Positions 15,692-29,227 are shown, counted from the stretch's first letter. The stretch is DNA of 64,000 nt from Leptospira tipperaryensis (GCF_001729245.1 NZ_CP015217.1:1118001-1182000); one strand, 5' to 3'. Notes: generated by a model from the letters alone, not told the origin. Made by a program: numbers and translations.

Positions 15692-18052
15692 TTAAGCGCT
15701 TAATCTTTTTTCAAGTAAGAATTTTTGATATTCTTCCCAATAACGATCTCCAAATGGAAGCCATCTCTGTTCGTCGATAAGGGAGTCGAAGTCTTTAAAC
15801 GATGCGAATTCGGACCAGATCTCTCTAAAAACATTGGTAAGTGATTTTCGGTAGAACGTTTTGTCCCAGTGAATTTTTTTATTCTTCTGTCTGAAAATCG
15901 GAAGGGCTTCTTCCGGAAGATACCACTGATCCTTGCTCTTTGCATTTCGATTGAGAACCAGATAACGGATTTTTTCGCCGGCTTGAACTTCGATTCCTAA
16001 TTCTTTGAGATGAAGAAGGGAAAGGGAAGTCGCTCCGTGCACTTCGTATTCATCCAAGTCTTTAGAAGTGGATCTTCGAACCAAAAGTTCTTCCAGAGGA
16101 ACTTGTTCGGATCTGAGTTGATAGTCATAACGATCAAAGATCTGAAGGATTTCCTTTTCAGAATCGATCAAGTCCTGAATCGTAACTTTTTCCCGCATCC
16201 ATTCCAACATTTCCTTCTGTGCATTTTTGATAAAGATAGGAATGTCCTTTCTTCTCGATCCGATTCCTCTGCATTTTAATTTTCCGGAAAAAAATCTTCC
16301 CATATAACGGTTCGCGACCGGCATCTTGGGATCTTGACTCGAAGCAGGGAAGAGAAGCCATGTATAAACTCCGTCCACGTCGATTTTGACCTGGCTTTTT
16401 TTTTCGATTTCGATACAAAGAGAATCCAACTCTTCTTGGGTAAAGTGCGAAGAATCTTCTTTTCGAATAAAAATACTATCGGTGATTGCGTGAAGAAAAA
16501 CATAACCTCTTTCTTCCGCGATTTCTTTCGCGATCAAAAGTTTTTCTCTCGCAAATGCGTTTACGCTTTCGTGACTTTCCAATCTTCCGAACTTTGCATT
16601 TCTATAACCAAGATAACCGAAAGAAGTAACCAACATCCATTTCAGGCTGGATTGTTTGAGTCCGCTCTCGTAGAGTTTTACGTCGTCCTTTGTTTGCTTT
16701 ATGATATTTTTATAATGTGTTCTTCGTGCTAAAACGTGTTCCAACGCTTCGGAGACGATTCCTTTTCGTTTATTACAAATTTTATAACCCAATCCCGGAA
16801 CGATCGGAGTCGTCGGGTCATCCTCGCAACAGGAACAGTTCACACATTCGGGAGAAATATTATGAAGAACCATAATACTCGGATACATCTGTGCAAAGTC
16901 GAGTTGTGCCACGTTCTCTGCGGTCATTCCAAACGTGATGTCCGGTTGAAACACGAGTCCTCCTTTGTCGGCTTCTAAAAGTTGAAGAGCGGTCTTGGGA
17001 GATTCGATAGCGCTCTTTTGCCAAGGAACGAGATAACCTCTTCTTAACGCAACGTCCGTTTCAATAGCGGTGAGAGCTTTTCCTGTGGAAGCTCTTGCCA
17101 TTTTTTGAATCGGAAGACGAGAGAGTCTTGCCAACTCGACAATGCCTAGAAGATCGGCTTCCTTGTGAACAAAACTATTTTCGGAATCGATATGCCAACG
17201 TCCAAAAAGGGGATAAGAAGGGGCGCGGAATACGATCGTCCCGTATGTGTTAAAACTCGTTCCCTTTGTTTGGATATTTCTTCGGATGGGGCTGACGCGG
17301 TCTCTGTCAAAGGCCGGAAAAATATTAAGTTTCTGAGACTGGGAGAAAAGATAAGGAAAGATAATCTGATCTCCATAAGAAGAAAGAATGACATCGGGAT
17401 CCTCTTGTTTGAGAAGAAGATCGATCTGATATAAAAGTTCTTTTGGATTGGAGCCTGAAAATTCCCAAGAGTTCTCGGACGTTTTGAAGAGAAGAGAATT
17501 TTTTTTCATTTCAATTCTATGACTCTGAGAAAGTTTCATAGAAAGAATTTTGAACTTCGGAACTTCGTAGTCTAAGTTTGTAATCTCATCGAGGACCTGT
17601 ATCTCTTGGATTCTTTTCCCATCTCTTGCTTCCGTATAAGAAAGTTTTAATTTACACAAAGGAAATAGTTTTTTCTCCACGAGATAACTCGTCGGTACTT
17701 CGATATCGGAATGGAAGATGTCGAATTTCCCATAGAGGGCGTAGAGTTTTCTGGAAACCCGAGACAATACCGAAGGCCGGGAGATCGTGAGTTTTAGGAC
17801 GGGAACGGTTTGATTTTCATAGAAGAGTTTTTTTTCTTCGTAAATCGGAATTTCAGCGAGCGCTTTGAGTTGGTAGAGTCTTTCGACCAGTTTTTTGAGA
17901 ATCAATTCTTCCCCTCTCGCGTAGATGACGGGTTGATAAAAATCGTAAAAAAGAGCGGATTCCCCTTTATCATTCAGGATCCAAAGATGAATTCTATCTT
18001 CTATATGATAGATATCGAATAGAGTTCCTTCGATCGAATGTTGTTTATCCAT
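15692..18052 (-). CDS. polB: Family-B DNA polymerase with degenerate exonuclease and altered motifs B and C
   Basis: The protein is 786 residues, similar to archaeal and bacterial Pol B. Motif A is intact (DFAQMYPSI, Asp385). Motif B reads KWMLVTSFGYLGY (471-483), keeping Lys471 and the GYxGY part but losing the Asn of KxxxNS. Motif C reads HAITDS, where the first Asp of DTD is Ile523 and the metal-binding second Asp525 remains. In the exonuclease region the DxE of ExoI (near LSMKLS, 170) and the Asn/Asp of ExoII (YGDQIIFP, 226-233) are absent, so proofreading is probably lost. It overlaps the upstream 89-residue gene by 8 bp and is the last of a three-gene coupled cassette. A repair or translesion role is inferred. 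Confidence 0.85.
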   Translation of the reverse strand: MDKQHSIEGTLFDIYHIEDRIHLWILNDKGESALFYDFYQPVIYARGEELILKKLVERLYQLKALAEIPIYEEKKLFYENQTVPVLKLTISRPSVLSRVSRKLYALYGKFDIFHSDIEVPTSYLVEKKLFPLCKLKLSYTEARDGKRIQEIQVLDEITNLDYEVPKFKILSMKLSQSHRIEMKKNSLLFKTSENSWEFSGSNPKELLYQIDLLLKQEDPDVILSSYGDQIIFPYLFSQSQKLNIFPAFDRDRVSPIRRNIQTKGTSFNTYGTIVFRAPSYPLFGRWHIDSENSFVHKEADLLGIVELARLSRLPIQKMARASTGKALTAIETDVALRRGYLVPWQKSAIESPKTALQLLEADKGGLVFQPDITFGMTAENVAQLDFAQMYPSIMVLHNISPECVNCSCCEDDPTTPIVPGLGYKICNKRKGIVSEALEHVLARRTHYKNIIKQTKDDVKLYESGLKQSSLKWMLVTSFGYLGYRNAKFGRLESHESVNAFAREKLLIAKEIAEERGYVFLHAITDSIFIRKEDSSHFTQEELDSLCIEIEKKSQVKIDVDGVYTWLLFPASSQDPKMPVANRYMGRFFSGKLKCRGIGSRRKDIPIFIKNAQKEMLEWMREKVTIQDLIDSEKEILQIFDRYDYQLRSEQVPLEELLVRRSTSKDLDEYEVHGATSLSLLHLKELGIEVQAGEKIRYLVLNRNAKSKDQWYLPEEALPIFRQKNKKIHWDKTFYRKSLTNVFREIWSEFASFKDFDSLIDEQRWLPFGDRYWEEYQKFLLEKRLSA

Positions 18053-18314
18053 CTCCTTTCAAAACCTTGGTCGCACTCAGTTCTTGTTTTAGTTTTTGTA
18101 TTTCTTTTTTGAGATCGATCATCATGGTTAAAAGCATCGTATCGATCGGATAAGGTGCGGACGCCATAACTCCGGCCTGCACTTGTAGTTTTGCAGTTCG
18201 TATCAAATCATCAAAAACTTCTTGATCCGGTTTTCTCAGTCCGCGTCGAAACTCGAGAAGTCCCGATTCTACTTGTTGCATTTGTCTGGAATACGGAGTT
18301 ACGGTTCTGCCCAT
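18045..18314 (-). CDS. Small conserved-looking protein coupled to PolB
   Basis: The 89-residue product has a basic N-terminus (MGRTVTPYSRQM), a helical middle and a C-terminal amphipathic helix with heptad-like leucines (about 64-80), suggesting a small coiled-coil or adaptor. I recognise no family. It begins 8 bp after the RadB-like gene and its stop overlaps the polB start by 8 bp. Such tight coupling suggests it acts together with these two proteins, for example as a bridging or regulatory subunit, but nothing in the sequence proves that. Confidence 0.7.
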   Translation of the reverse strand: MGRTVTPYSRQMQQVESGLLEFRRGLRKPDQEVFDDLIRTAKLQVQAGVMASAPYPIDTMLLTMMIDLKKEIQKLKQELSATKVLKGDG

Positions 18315-18322
18315 AATTTTTT

Positions 18323-18961
18323 CTAAACCACCACACTTTTTTCAGAAGACTCGATCGAAGGAGTAAACTTCTTTCTTACTTTGAGATAGGAAAGTTGATT
18401 TTCGATTTTAAGTTCCCAGAGATCCGAAGAGGCCGCCGCTAATTTTGGAAAGAAGTTCTGAAAAGTGGGATGTTTGTATTTCATGGATTCGATCACAAGA
18501 ATCGGAATGTCCAGAGAATGAATGTTTTCCAAAATCAGGAGCATCTTATCCAACAAAAATCTTCCCTCATCTTCTTGAACGTCCCCATCAAAGAATTGTT
18601 TGCAAGGAGCTAAGATGAAATAAATCGTATCAGGCGTTTTGTTTTTTGAGATCGTTTTCAGCGCATCTAAGATTTGATAAGGTGTAAAGGCCCTTTGCAC
18701 CAGAATATTCTCGAGTAAGGACTCGGGAGGAATTCTCCTCTTTCTGGTTTCTTCCGTGATCACAAACGGATCAAAACGAATCGCACAATCCAGATTGAAA
18801 ACTTTAAAACCCGAAACCGCAAACGCGTATTCCCACTGAAGCGCAAGATGATAGATTCCGGACATTCCCGTAAGCATACTCAAACCCTTTCGATTCCAGG
18901 AAAGAACCGGTTGATAGAGGTTCGTGCCGGAGGCGGGGCGTGTTGCGGTTTCCAGAAACAT
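18323..18961 (-). CDS. RadB/RecA-fold protein without a Walker A lysine
   Basis: I prefer the ATG at 18961 (212 residues); the frame reaches a TTG at 19000 whose 13 extra residues are hydrophobic and unlike the family. The pattern follows RadA/RadB-type RecA folds: LSMLTGMSGIYHLALQWEYA where a P-loop should be, FKVFNLDCA as strand 2, ENILVQRAFTPYQILDAL, TIYFILAP as a Walker B-like strand, LDIPILVIES, and a terminal LSYLKVRKKF. The P-loop lacks GKT/S, so ATP hydrolysis is unlikely. It leads the cassette with the 89-residue protein and PolB, recalling the ImuA-ImuB-DnaE2 layout in which a RecA-like accessory sits beside a mutagenic polymerase. The analogy is mine. Confidence 0.6.
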   Translation of the reverse strand: MFLETATRPASGTNLYQPVLSWNRKGLSMLTGMSGIYHLALQWEYAFAVSGFKVFNLDCAIRFDPFVITEETRKRRIPPESLLENILVQRAFTPYQILDALKTISKNKTPDTIYFILAPCKQFFDGDVQEDEGRFLLDKMLLILENIHSLDIPILVIESMKYKHPTFQNFFPKLAAASSDLWELKIENQLSYLKVRKKFTPSIESSEKSVVV

Positions 18962-19415
18962 AAATACTATTCTAATGATAAGTATAAATTTGTAAAGCAA
19001 AATGTAGGATGAAGAAAATGATAATTCGAAAATATGTCTTATAATTTCGGAATCTCGGTTTTTGGAAAGAATCCGGACTAAAAAACAAATTTATTTTTCT
19101 TCGTCTTTTCTACTAAAACGATCCGAATTCTAATTTTTGCAGTTTGGAAGTTCTCGGATTTGGAAAGAATTTTTCAAGAAGCTGATATTTTTCAAAGCTG
19201 TTGAGCTTAGAAAATAAAAAGTAGAATATAAAGAAAATAGAATATACTCTGATTCCGTATATTCAAAGTTTTTTCCAGTTTTTTGATAAAACTTCATTTA
19301 GGATTGTCGTCTTTTAGGATAAAATTTGTTGATTCAAAAGAAATTCTCAAAAATAATCTTGTTTCTCAATTCGGAATTCTTATTCTGATTTTTGCTCTCT
19401 AAACAAAACTACAAA
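18962..19415. other. AT-rich divergent promoter region
   Basis: About 450 bases separate the PolB cassette (minus) from the sensor kinase gene (plus). The sequence is AT-rich with no frame of note. TATACT on the minus strand (about 18984-18979) could be a -10 box for the cassette, some 20 bp before its ATG, which would give a very short leader. No LexA-like palindrome was evident by eye. Confidence 0.35.
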
Positions 19416-21269
19416 ATGAAATTTGATCTCTCGAGAATGAAACAGATTCGATACGCTTATGTCAGTGCGGTAGCAAGTTTGCGAATCTTTGGATTTGTAT
19501 TCGCGGGGGTTTTGATTCTTTTTTTTGCGATCGTTTCCCTTCGATCGGAAGAGGAAACTTCGCGACCCCTAAAAAAAATCAAACTGCAATTGAAATGGAG
19601 ACATCAATTCCAATTTGCGGGATATTACGCAGCGATTGAAAAGGGATTCTATCGTGATCAAGGACTTGAAGTTGAAATTTTAGAATCCACTTTTAACGAA
19701 GAACCGATCACTCAAGTATTGAATGGAAACGCAGAATACGGAGTAGGGACCACCGATCTTCTTCTGATGAGAGAACAAAAGAAACCGGTGGTCGCTTTGG
19801 CTGCTATCTTTCAACATTCTCCTTTGTCCTTATTGGTAAGAAAAGATTCGGAGATTCGAACTCTTCACGAACTTGTCGGAAAGACCGTGATGATCGAACC
19901 TCATTCCGCGGAGCTCTTTGCTTATTTTGAAAGAGAAGGAATCAATACGAGTAAGATCTTTGTTCAACCGCATTCTTTTCATATCAACGATTTGAAAGAC
20001 GGTAAGGTTTCGGCGATTTCAGTTTATCTCAGCGACGAACCCTTTGCTTTGGAAAAAAATAGAATTCCTTATTCGATCTTTTCTCCAAGGTCGGCGGGGA
20101 TCGATTTTTACAGCGACATTCTTTTTACGACGGAGAAAAGGATCGAAGAATTTCCGGACGAAGTCAAAACGTTTCGAAGCGCGAGTATGAAAGGTTGGGA
20201 ATACGCAAAGAAGAATCCGGAAGAGATCGTTCAGCTCATCTATCATAAATACAGCAAACGTCATTCTATCGAACACCTCCGTTTTGAAGCGGAGAAGATG
20301 AAAATTCTACAACCCGATATCGTAGAAATCGGTCACATGAATTTGTATCGCTGGAAACACATCGCGGAAATTTACGAAGAACAGGGGATGTTAAAACCGG
20401 GTTTGAATCTGGAATCTTTTGTATATGATCCGAATCCAAAACTCGATCTTGGTTGGTTGTATGGGACTCTTTTTGGAATTCTTTCGTTTGCGATTCTCGT
20501 TGTTTTGATCTCTTCCTATATTTTTTATCTCAACCGAAATCTCAAAATCAGCGAGGCCAAGTCGAGAGAGGCGAATCAGACAAAGGATAAATTTTTGGCG
20601 ATCATCTCTCACGATCTCCGAGGTCCGATCGGAACCATTCATCTTCTTTTTCGAGATTTGATAAAAACGCCGAGCGATCTGAGCGAAGAAACTCTGCAAG
20701 AGGTTCGTTCTTCTTTGCACAAAACGTATCGACTTTTGCAGGATCTTCTTTTTTGGGCGGAGAATCAGAAAGGAGAAATGAAAATTCAAAGGGAGAATTT
20801 TTCGGTTCGAAAATCCATCGAAGAGACGAAAGGACTTCTTTTCAATCAGGCCTCGCAAAAAGAGATTCAACTCATTTTAAAACCTGGCATAGATTCTTTG
20901 GCGTTTGCGGATCCTTCTATGATTCAACTCGTTCTCAGAAATGTAATCGGGAACGCGATCAAGTTTACGAACTCCGGTGGTTCGATTACGATTCAAGTGG
21001 AAGAGTCCGTTGATTTTACTTTGGTTTCCGTTATCGATACCGGAGTGGGAATTTCTGAATTTCATCGGGACAAACTTTTTAGTTTAGAAGAACGAATCTC
21101 TTCTAAAGGCACAAAAAACGAGTCTGGATCGGGGCTCGGTCTGATCATCTGTAAAGAATTTATTGAGAAAAACGACGGAAAGATCGGAGTCGAGAGCGAA
21201 TCCGGAAAAGGAAGTCGTGTTTGGTTTTCAATTCCGAAAGGAAAACCTTCTTCCAACGATAAAATTTAG
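19416..21269 (+). CDS. NMT1/THI5-like solute-binding domain fused to a sensor histidine kinase
   Basis: After an N-terminal membrane helix (about 22-42) residues 55-335 match the NMT1/THI5 periplasmic-binding fold: LQLKWRHQFQFAGYYAA, EKGFYRDQGLEVEI, EYGVGTTDLLL. A second helix (about 345-370) leads to a kinase with H-box FLAIISHDLRGPIG, N-box NVIGNAIKFTNSG, G1 VIDTGVGIS and G2 GSGLGLIICKEF. The sensor should therefore bind a ligand outside the inner membrane, perhaps a pyrimidine-like or aromatic compound as in THI5/SsuA relatives. There is no receiver domain, and no response regulator adjacent. The start is uncertain: ATG at 19416 or 19437, both with weak ribosome sites. Confidence 0.85.
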   Translation: MKFDLSRMKQIRYAYVSAVASLRIFGFVFAGVLILFFAIVSLRSEEETSRPLKKIKLQLKWRHQFQFAGYYAAIEKGFYRDQGLEVEILESTFNEEPITQVLNGNAEYGVGTTDLLLMREQKKPVVALAAIFQHSPLSLLVRKDSEIRTLHELVGKTVMIEPHSAELFAYFEREGINTSKIFVQPHSFHINDLKDGKVSAISVYLSDEPFALEKNRIPYSIFSPRSAGIDFYSDILFTTEKRIEEFPDEVKTFRSASMKGWEYAKKNPEEIVQLIYHKYSKRHSIEHLRFEAEKMKILQPDIVEIGHMNLYRWKHIAEIYEEQGMLKPGLNLESFVYDPNPKLDLGWLYGTLFGILSFAILVVLISSYIFYLNRNLKISEAKSREANQTKDKFLAIISHDLRGPIGTIHLLFRDLIKTPSDLSEETLQEVRSSLHKTYRLLQDLLFWAENQKGEMKIQRENFSVRKSIEETKGLLFNQASQKEIQLILKPGIDSLAFADPSMIQLVLRNVIGNAIKFTNSGGSITIQVEESVDFTLVSVIDTGVGISEFHRDKLFSLEERISSKGTKNESGSGLGLIICKEFIEKNDGKIGVESESGKGSRVWFSIPKGKPSSNDKI

Positions 21270-21473
21270 AATCGGGAATTCTCAAGAGTTTTGTTTTGCA
21301 TTTTGCGTTCGTAAACTTGTTCCGACAAACTGAATCCTTTTTTTAAAAAAGATTGAAATCGGACTTAAAGTCCGTCTTCCAGGAGAATCGGAAGAATTTT
21401 GTCTTTTTCGAAATGGCACGTTCTTCTTTTTAAACTGAGATCGTCTTTTGAATCCGTGAATCCGAAACAAAAT

Positions 21474-21503
21474 AAAAAAGGCGCCCGAGAAGGAGCGCCT
21501 TTT
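21474..21503 (-). terminator. Rho-independent terminator of glyA
   Basis: A perfect 9-bp stem (21476-21484 with 21495-21503) has a 10-nt loop. On the minus strand it ends in CTTTTTTATT right after the glyA stop at 21526. Its symmetrical A/T flanks could also stop plus-strand transcription from the kinase gene. Confidence 0.85.
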
Positions 21504-21525
21504 GAATTCTAAGAAAAAAGTTTTT

Positions 21526-22773
<1,248 letters not shown>

Positions 22774-22820
22774 CGTGGCCCTTCTTTTCTAACGGATTAA
22801 TGAAGTAGAATGGAACCCGA

Positions 22821-23669
22821 TCAGTCTCTGAGGATGAAATCCATCCTCGAGTATTTGTTCTCCAAGAGCAGTTTTGCTTCTCTGAGAATCAATTTTGTAA
22901 ATCGGGGATCCTTCTCTGTGTCCATTCTGGAAAGGCCTAGGGATTCGGCAAATACATGAGATAGGTCTTGGCCAAATTTTAGGGTCGAAAAATCTTCCGG
23001 AAGTGCGGTCACAAAGTCAGAGTGTTTTCGATTCTTTCTGTATTCAGGTTCTTCGGGAGGATGTTTGAGAAGTCCGGAAACCCTTTCTATGAGGGAAGGT
23101 TTTAAGATCAACGTTCCGTGATGGACGACAGCTCCTCTTTTTCTAAATTGTGCGTTTCCAGAAATCTTTTTTTCCAAACCTTGATCGAAGACCGCGAGAT
23201 CCGATTTTCCTCGGAAAGAAGCGTCTAACGTTTGTTTTTTTAGAGAGGAGATGACCAAGCCTAAAAAATAATCGTAGGATTCTTTTACCTTGTAGAGTTC
23301 CGGTTTTACGTCCAAGGAGATGAAGAATGTAAAGTTGAGATTCTCTTCCGGATGATGGACTACGGTTCCTCCGCCGCTTGCTCTTCTTACGATCGAAGGT
23401 GAAGAATTCTTTTGGATGTTTTTTTTGTTTTTGAGAACCGATTCTTTTCCCGCATTTTTTTCGGATTCTAAGAATGGATTGAGTATTTCCGGCAAAACGG
23501 TTTCTTCCGGTTTTTCAGAAAGTCCCACTACGATGGAAAATGGATTTTTCCAGATTCGAAGTCCGGCTCCGTACCCGGAGGATACCAGATGGAGTCCGAT
23601 CGCTTCTTCGATGGCCAGGTTATAAGTTGCGGAGCGTTCGGAGTTTTGGAAAAAGGAGAATGTGCGCAT
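22821..23669 (-). CDS. lplA: Lipoate-protein ligase A family protein
   Basis: From the ATG at 23669 (AAAGAGAA upstream) the protein is 282 residues. The BPL/LplA/LipB fold is shown by TYNLAIEEAIG, LRIWKNPFSIVVGLSE and the signature RRASGGGTVVHHPEENLNF, where RRxSGGGxVxHxxxNLN is the lipoyl-AMP binding loop. The enzyme attaches lipoate, or an octanoyl group, to lipoyl domains such as that of SucB encoded at 29294. A poorly conserved insert at about residues 65-85 is Lys/Asn-rich. Whether it is a true ligase or an octanoyl transferase is not settled by sequence. It probably forms an operon with glyA. Confidence 0.85.
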   Translation of the reverse strand: MRTFSFFQNSERSATYNLAIEEAIGLHLVSSGYGAGLRIWKNPFSIVVGLSEKPEETVLPEILNPFLESEKNAGKESVLKNKKNIQKNSSPSIVRRASGGGTVVHHPEENLNFTFFISLDVKPELYKVKESYDYFLGLVISSLKKQTLDASFRGKSDLAVFDQGLEKKISGNAQFRKRGAVVHHGTLILKPSLIERVSGLLKHPPEEPEYRKNRKHSDFVTALPEDFSTLKFGQDLSHVFAESLGLSRMDTEKDPRFTKLILREAKLLLENKYSRMDFILRD

Positions 23670-23736
23670 TGTGTTCTCTTTGCAGATTGTGAGGCTTCTC
23701 TTTTTTTGCAATCGGATTGTGATACGGGGAACGTGT

Positions 23737-23910
23737 GAGTTCCTACTTTTTTAATCTCAAAGCAACGCTTGTTCGAAGAAGAAACGATGGAGTTCCTACT
23801 TTTTCAATCTCAAAGCGGCACTTGTTCGCAGAAGACACGATGGAGTTCCTACTTTTTTAATCTCTAAGTGACACTTGTTCGGAGAAGACACGATGGAGTT
23901 CCTACTTTTC
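23737..23910. repeat. 53-bp tandem repeat, three full copies plus a partial
   Basis: Units starting with GAGTTCCTAC begin at 23737, 23790, 23843 and 23896, exactly 53 bp apart; the last is cut after about 15 bp. Copies differ at a handful of positions. The array sits between lplA and the acetyltransferase gene, and a diverged two-unit copy lies on the other side of that gene at 24703. Confidence 0.9.
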
Positions 23911-24062
23911 TCGGGGACGACAGGAGAAGCCCGTGATTGTTCCGACAAACTTTCTCTGAGCAAGATTCTTCTTGCAAAGGTTTGAAGTCTTCCAGCAGAG
24001 AAACTTGCTTTTCACTAAATTCTTTGAATCGATCGAAAAAGTGGTCGAGAAAAGTTTTATCT

Positions 24063-24662
24063 TTAGATTCTTCCCAACTTAAATTGGAGATGGCTTTTCA
24101 CGGTAGGCCATTCACCTGCGATGATACTAAAGATTACCGTATCTCTCATCGTTCCATTCGGCATAATTCTGTGGTTTCGGATGATTCCATCTTGAACCGC
24201 GCCCAGTCTTGCGATCGCTTTTCGAGAAGCATCGTTGAGCCGATGCGTCCTAAATTCGACGGCGATACAATCCAGTTTTTCAAAAGCGTGTTCTAAAAGA
24301 AGAAGCTTGCATTCGGTGTTGACCGCGGTCTTTTGAGCTTCCTTTCGATACCAGGTGGTTCCAATCTCCATCCGATTTGCAAAGGTTTCGATGTTCATAA
24401 AGCGCGTGCTTCCGAGAATCTTCTGATCGCTTTTTCGTTTTACTACGAAGGGAAGGGAAAGTTTTTCTTTTTCTTCGAGAATGGCTTTTTCTATCCACGC
24501 CTTCATTCCCTCCGGAGCAGGGACGTGAGTATACCAGAGTTTCCAGAGCTCTCCGTCTTTTACGGCTTCTATTAAAGAATCGTGATGTTCCATTCTTAGG
24601 GGATGGAGTTCCACATGTTCTCCGACAAGGATCGTTGGTTCTGGAGGATAAGAATATTTCAT
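24063..24662 (-). CDS. GNAT-family N-acetyltransferase (RimJ/RimL-like)
   Basis: The 199-residue protein follows the RimJ/RimL-type GNAT pattern: GEHVELHPLRMEHHDSL at the N-terminus, LPFVVKRKSDQKILGSTRF, IGTTWYRKEAQKTAVNTECK as the acetyl-CoA loop region, and a final FRTHRLNDASRKAIARLGA. Such enzymes acetylate protein N-termini, amino acids or small amines with acetyl-CoA; the substrate here is unknown. The gene is bracketed by tandem repeats of the same family in the same orientation, raising the question of whether it was gained as a unit. Confidence 0.85.
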   Translation of the reverse strand: MKYSYPPEPTILVGEHVELHPLRMEHHDSLIEAVKDGELWKLWYTHVPAPEGMKAWIEKAILEEKEKLSLPFVVKRKSDQKILGSTRFMNIETFANRMEIGTTWYRKEAQKTAVNTECKLLLLEHAFEKLDCIAVEFRTHRLNDASRKAIARLGAVQDGIIRNHRIMPNGTMRDTVIFSIIAGEWPTVKSHLQFKLGRI

Positions 24663-24702
24663 GTCAGTCCTTCTTTTGCTCTGGGATTTTTTTGAAACGT
24701 GT

Positions 24703-24777
24703 GAGTTCCTACTTTTTCAAATCTAAAAGTAGAAATGTTCGTTTGAAGAAAAAGAAGGAGTTCCTACTTTTTTTAAA
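24703..24777. repeat. Diverged two-unit copy of the 53-bp repeat
   Basis: GAGTTCCTAC(T)n units begin at 24703 and 24758, 55 bp apart, with a related middle (…TGTTCG…GAAGAA…). Orientation matches the array at 23737. It lies just upstream of the acetyltransferase start. Confidence 0.75.
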
Positions 24778-24871
24778 ATTCACAGTCGAACTTTGATTTC
24801 CCCGACAAAACTCCCAAAAAAAATCTCCGCTCAAACGACTTTCCATTTGAGTCCGCTCAAAACACGAACGC

Positions 24872-25690
24872 TCATTCCTCGGAATAATACTGACTCGAGG
24901 CTTCTTTTAAAAATTTCTTTTCTTTTCTGGAAAGAGAATCCATTCCACTCTTGGAAATCTTATCGAGAAGAAGATCCACTTCCTCTCGGACAAGAATTTT
25001 TCGATTCATCTCTTCTTGCCATTTTTTCATCTTTCTTTTTTGAAGATAACGGCTCAATGAAAACGAAATTGGAATCTTAGACTTAAGTTTATTATAATAA
25101 AAGAAATAAAGGGCTCCACCGATCGCACCGCCCGCGTGTGCCATGTGCGCGACGTTTCCGCCAGGACCGGAGAATGCGATGATCAGCATCAAAATGATCA
25201 CCATGTATTTCGCCTTCAAAGGGAAAAATCCCATAAACAGCAATTCCTGATTCGGCCAGATCAGAGCAAACGCGACTAAAAGACCGTAGATTCCACCCGA
25301 GGCTCCGATGATCGTACCTTGATGTAATCCCAAGAGATGCAAACTCCAAGGAAAGAATCCCCCCATAAAACAAGCGAAGAGATAGAACTTAAGAAAGTTT
25401 TTTCCTCCCCAGTGATTTTCCAAAATGGAACCGAACATCCAGAGAGAAAACATGTTAAACAGAATATGAAAGAAATTCTGAACCGAATGTAAAAATGCGT
25501 AAGTAATGAACTGCCAGACAAAGTAACGATGTGTGATTAGATCCGGCGTTAATCCGAAATAGAGAGTGAGATAATCTCCTACCGTCCAGGAAAGAAGGAG
25601 TTGAATCGCAAAAATTCCCCCGTTTAAGATTAAGAGAATCCGAACTACGGGAGTTAGCTCCGGCCCGATTCGATTGTAGATGCCTGTCAT
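24872..25690 (-). CDS. Rhomboid family intramembrane serine protease
   Basis: The 272-residue membrane protein has six to seven hydrophobic segments. The catalytic serine lies in GASG (Ser131) and the histidine in AHMAHAGG (His185). The HxxxN-type motif HILFNMFSLW (75-84) supplies the oxyanion-hole residues. These place it among active rhomboids, which cut membrane proteins within the bilayer. A charged cytoplasmic tail of about 60 residues follows the last helix. It is divergent from the metallo-hydrolase gene, with only about 100 bp between the starts. Confidence 0.9.
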   Translation of the reverse strand: MTGIYNRIGPELTPVVRILLILNGGIFAIQLLLSWTVGDYLTLYFGLTPDLITHRYFVWQFITYAFLHSVQNFFHILFNMFSLWMFGSILENHWGGKNFLKFYLFACFMGGFFPWSLHLLGLHQGTIIGASGGIYGLLVAFALIWPNQELLFMGFFPLKAKYMVIILMLIIAFSGPGGNVAHMAHAGGAIGGALYFFYYNKLKSKIPISFSLSRYLQKRKMKKWQEEMNRKILVREEVDLLLDKISKSGMDSLSRKEKKFLKEASSQYYSEE

Positions 25691-25796
25691 AGGGGAACAT
25701 GATTTCTCCTTAGAATTCGGGAGACAACCGTAAAACGATTTTTCTTATCTCTCTTCTCTTTGACAGAATGTGCGAGATCGAAATCCTGGGTTCAAG

Positions 25797-29191
<3,395 letters not shown>

Positions 29192-29194
29192 TTC

Positions 29195-29227
<33 letters not shown>

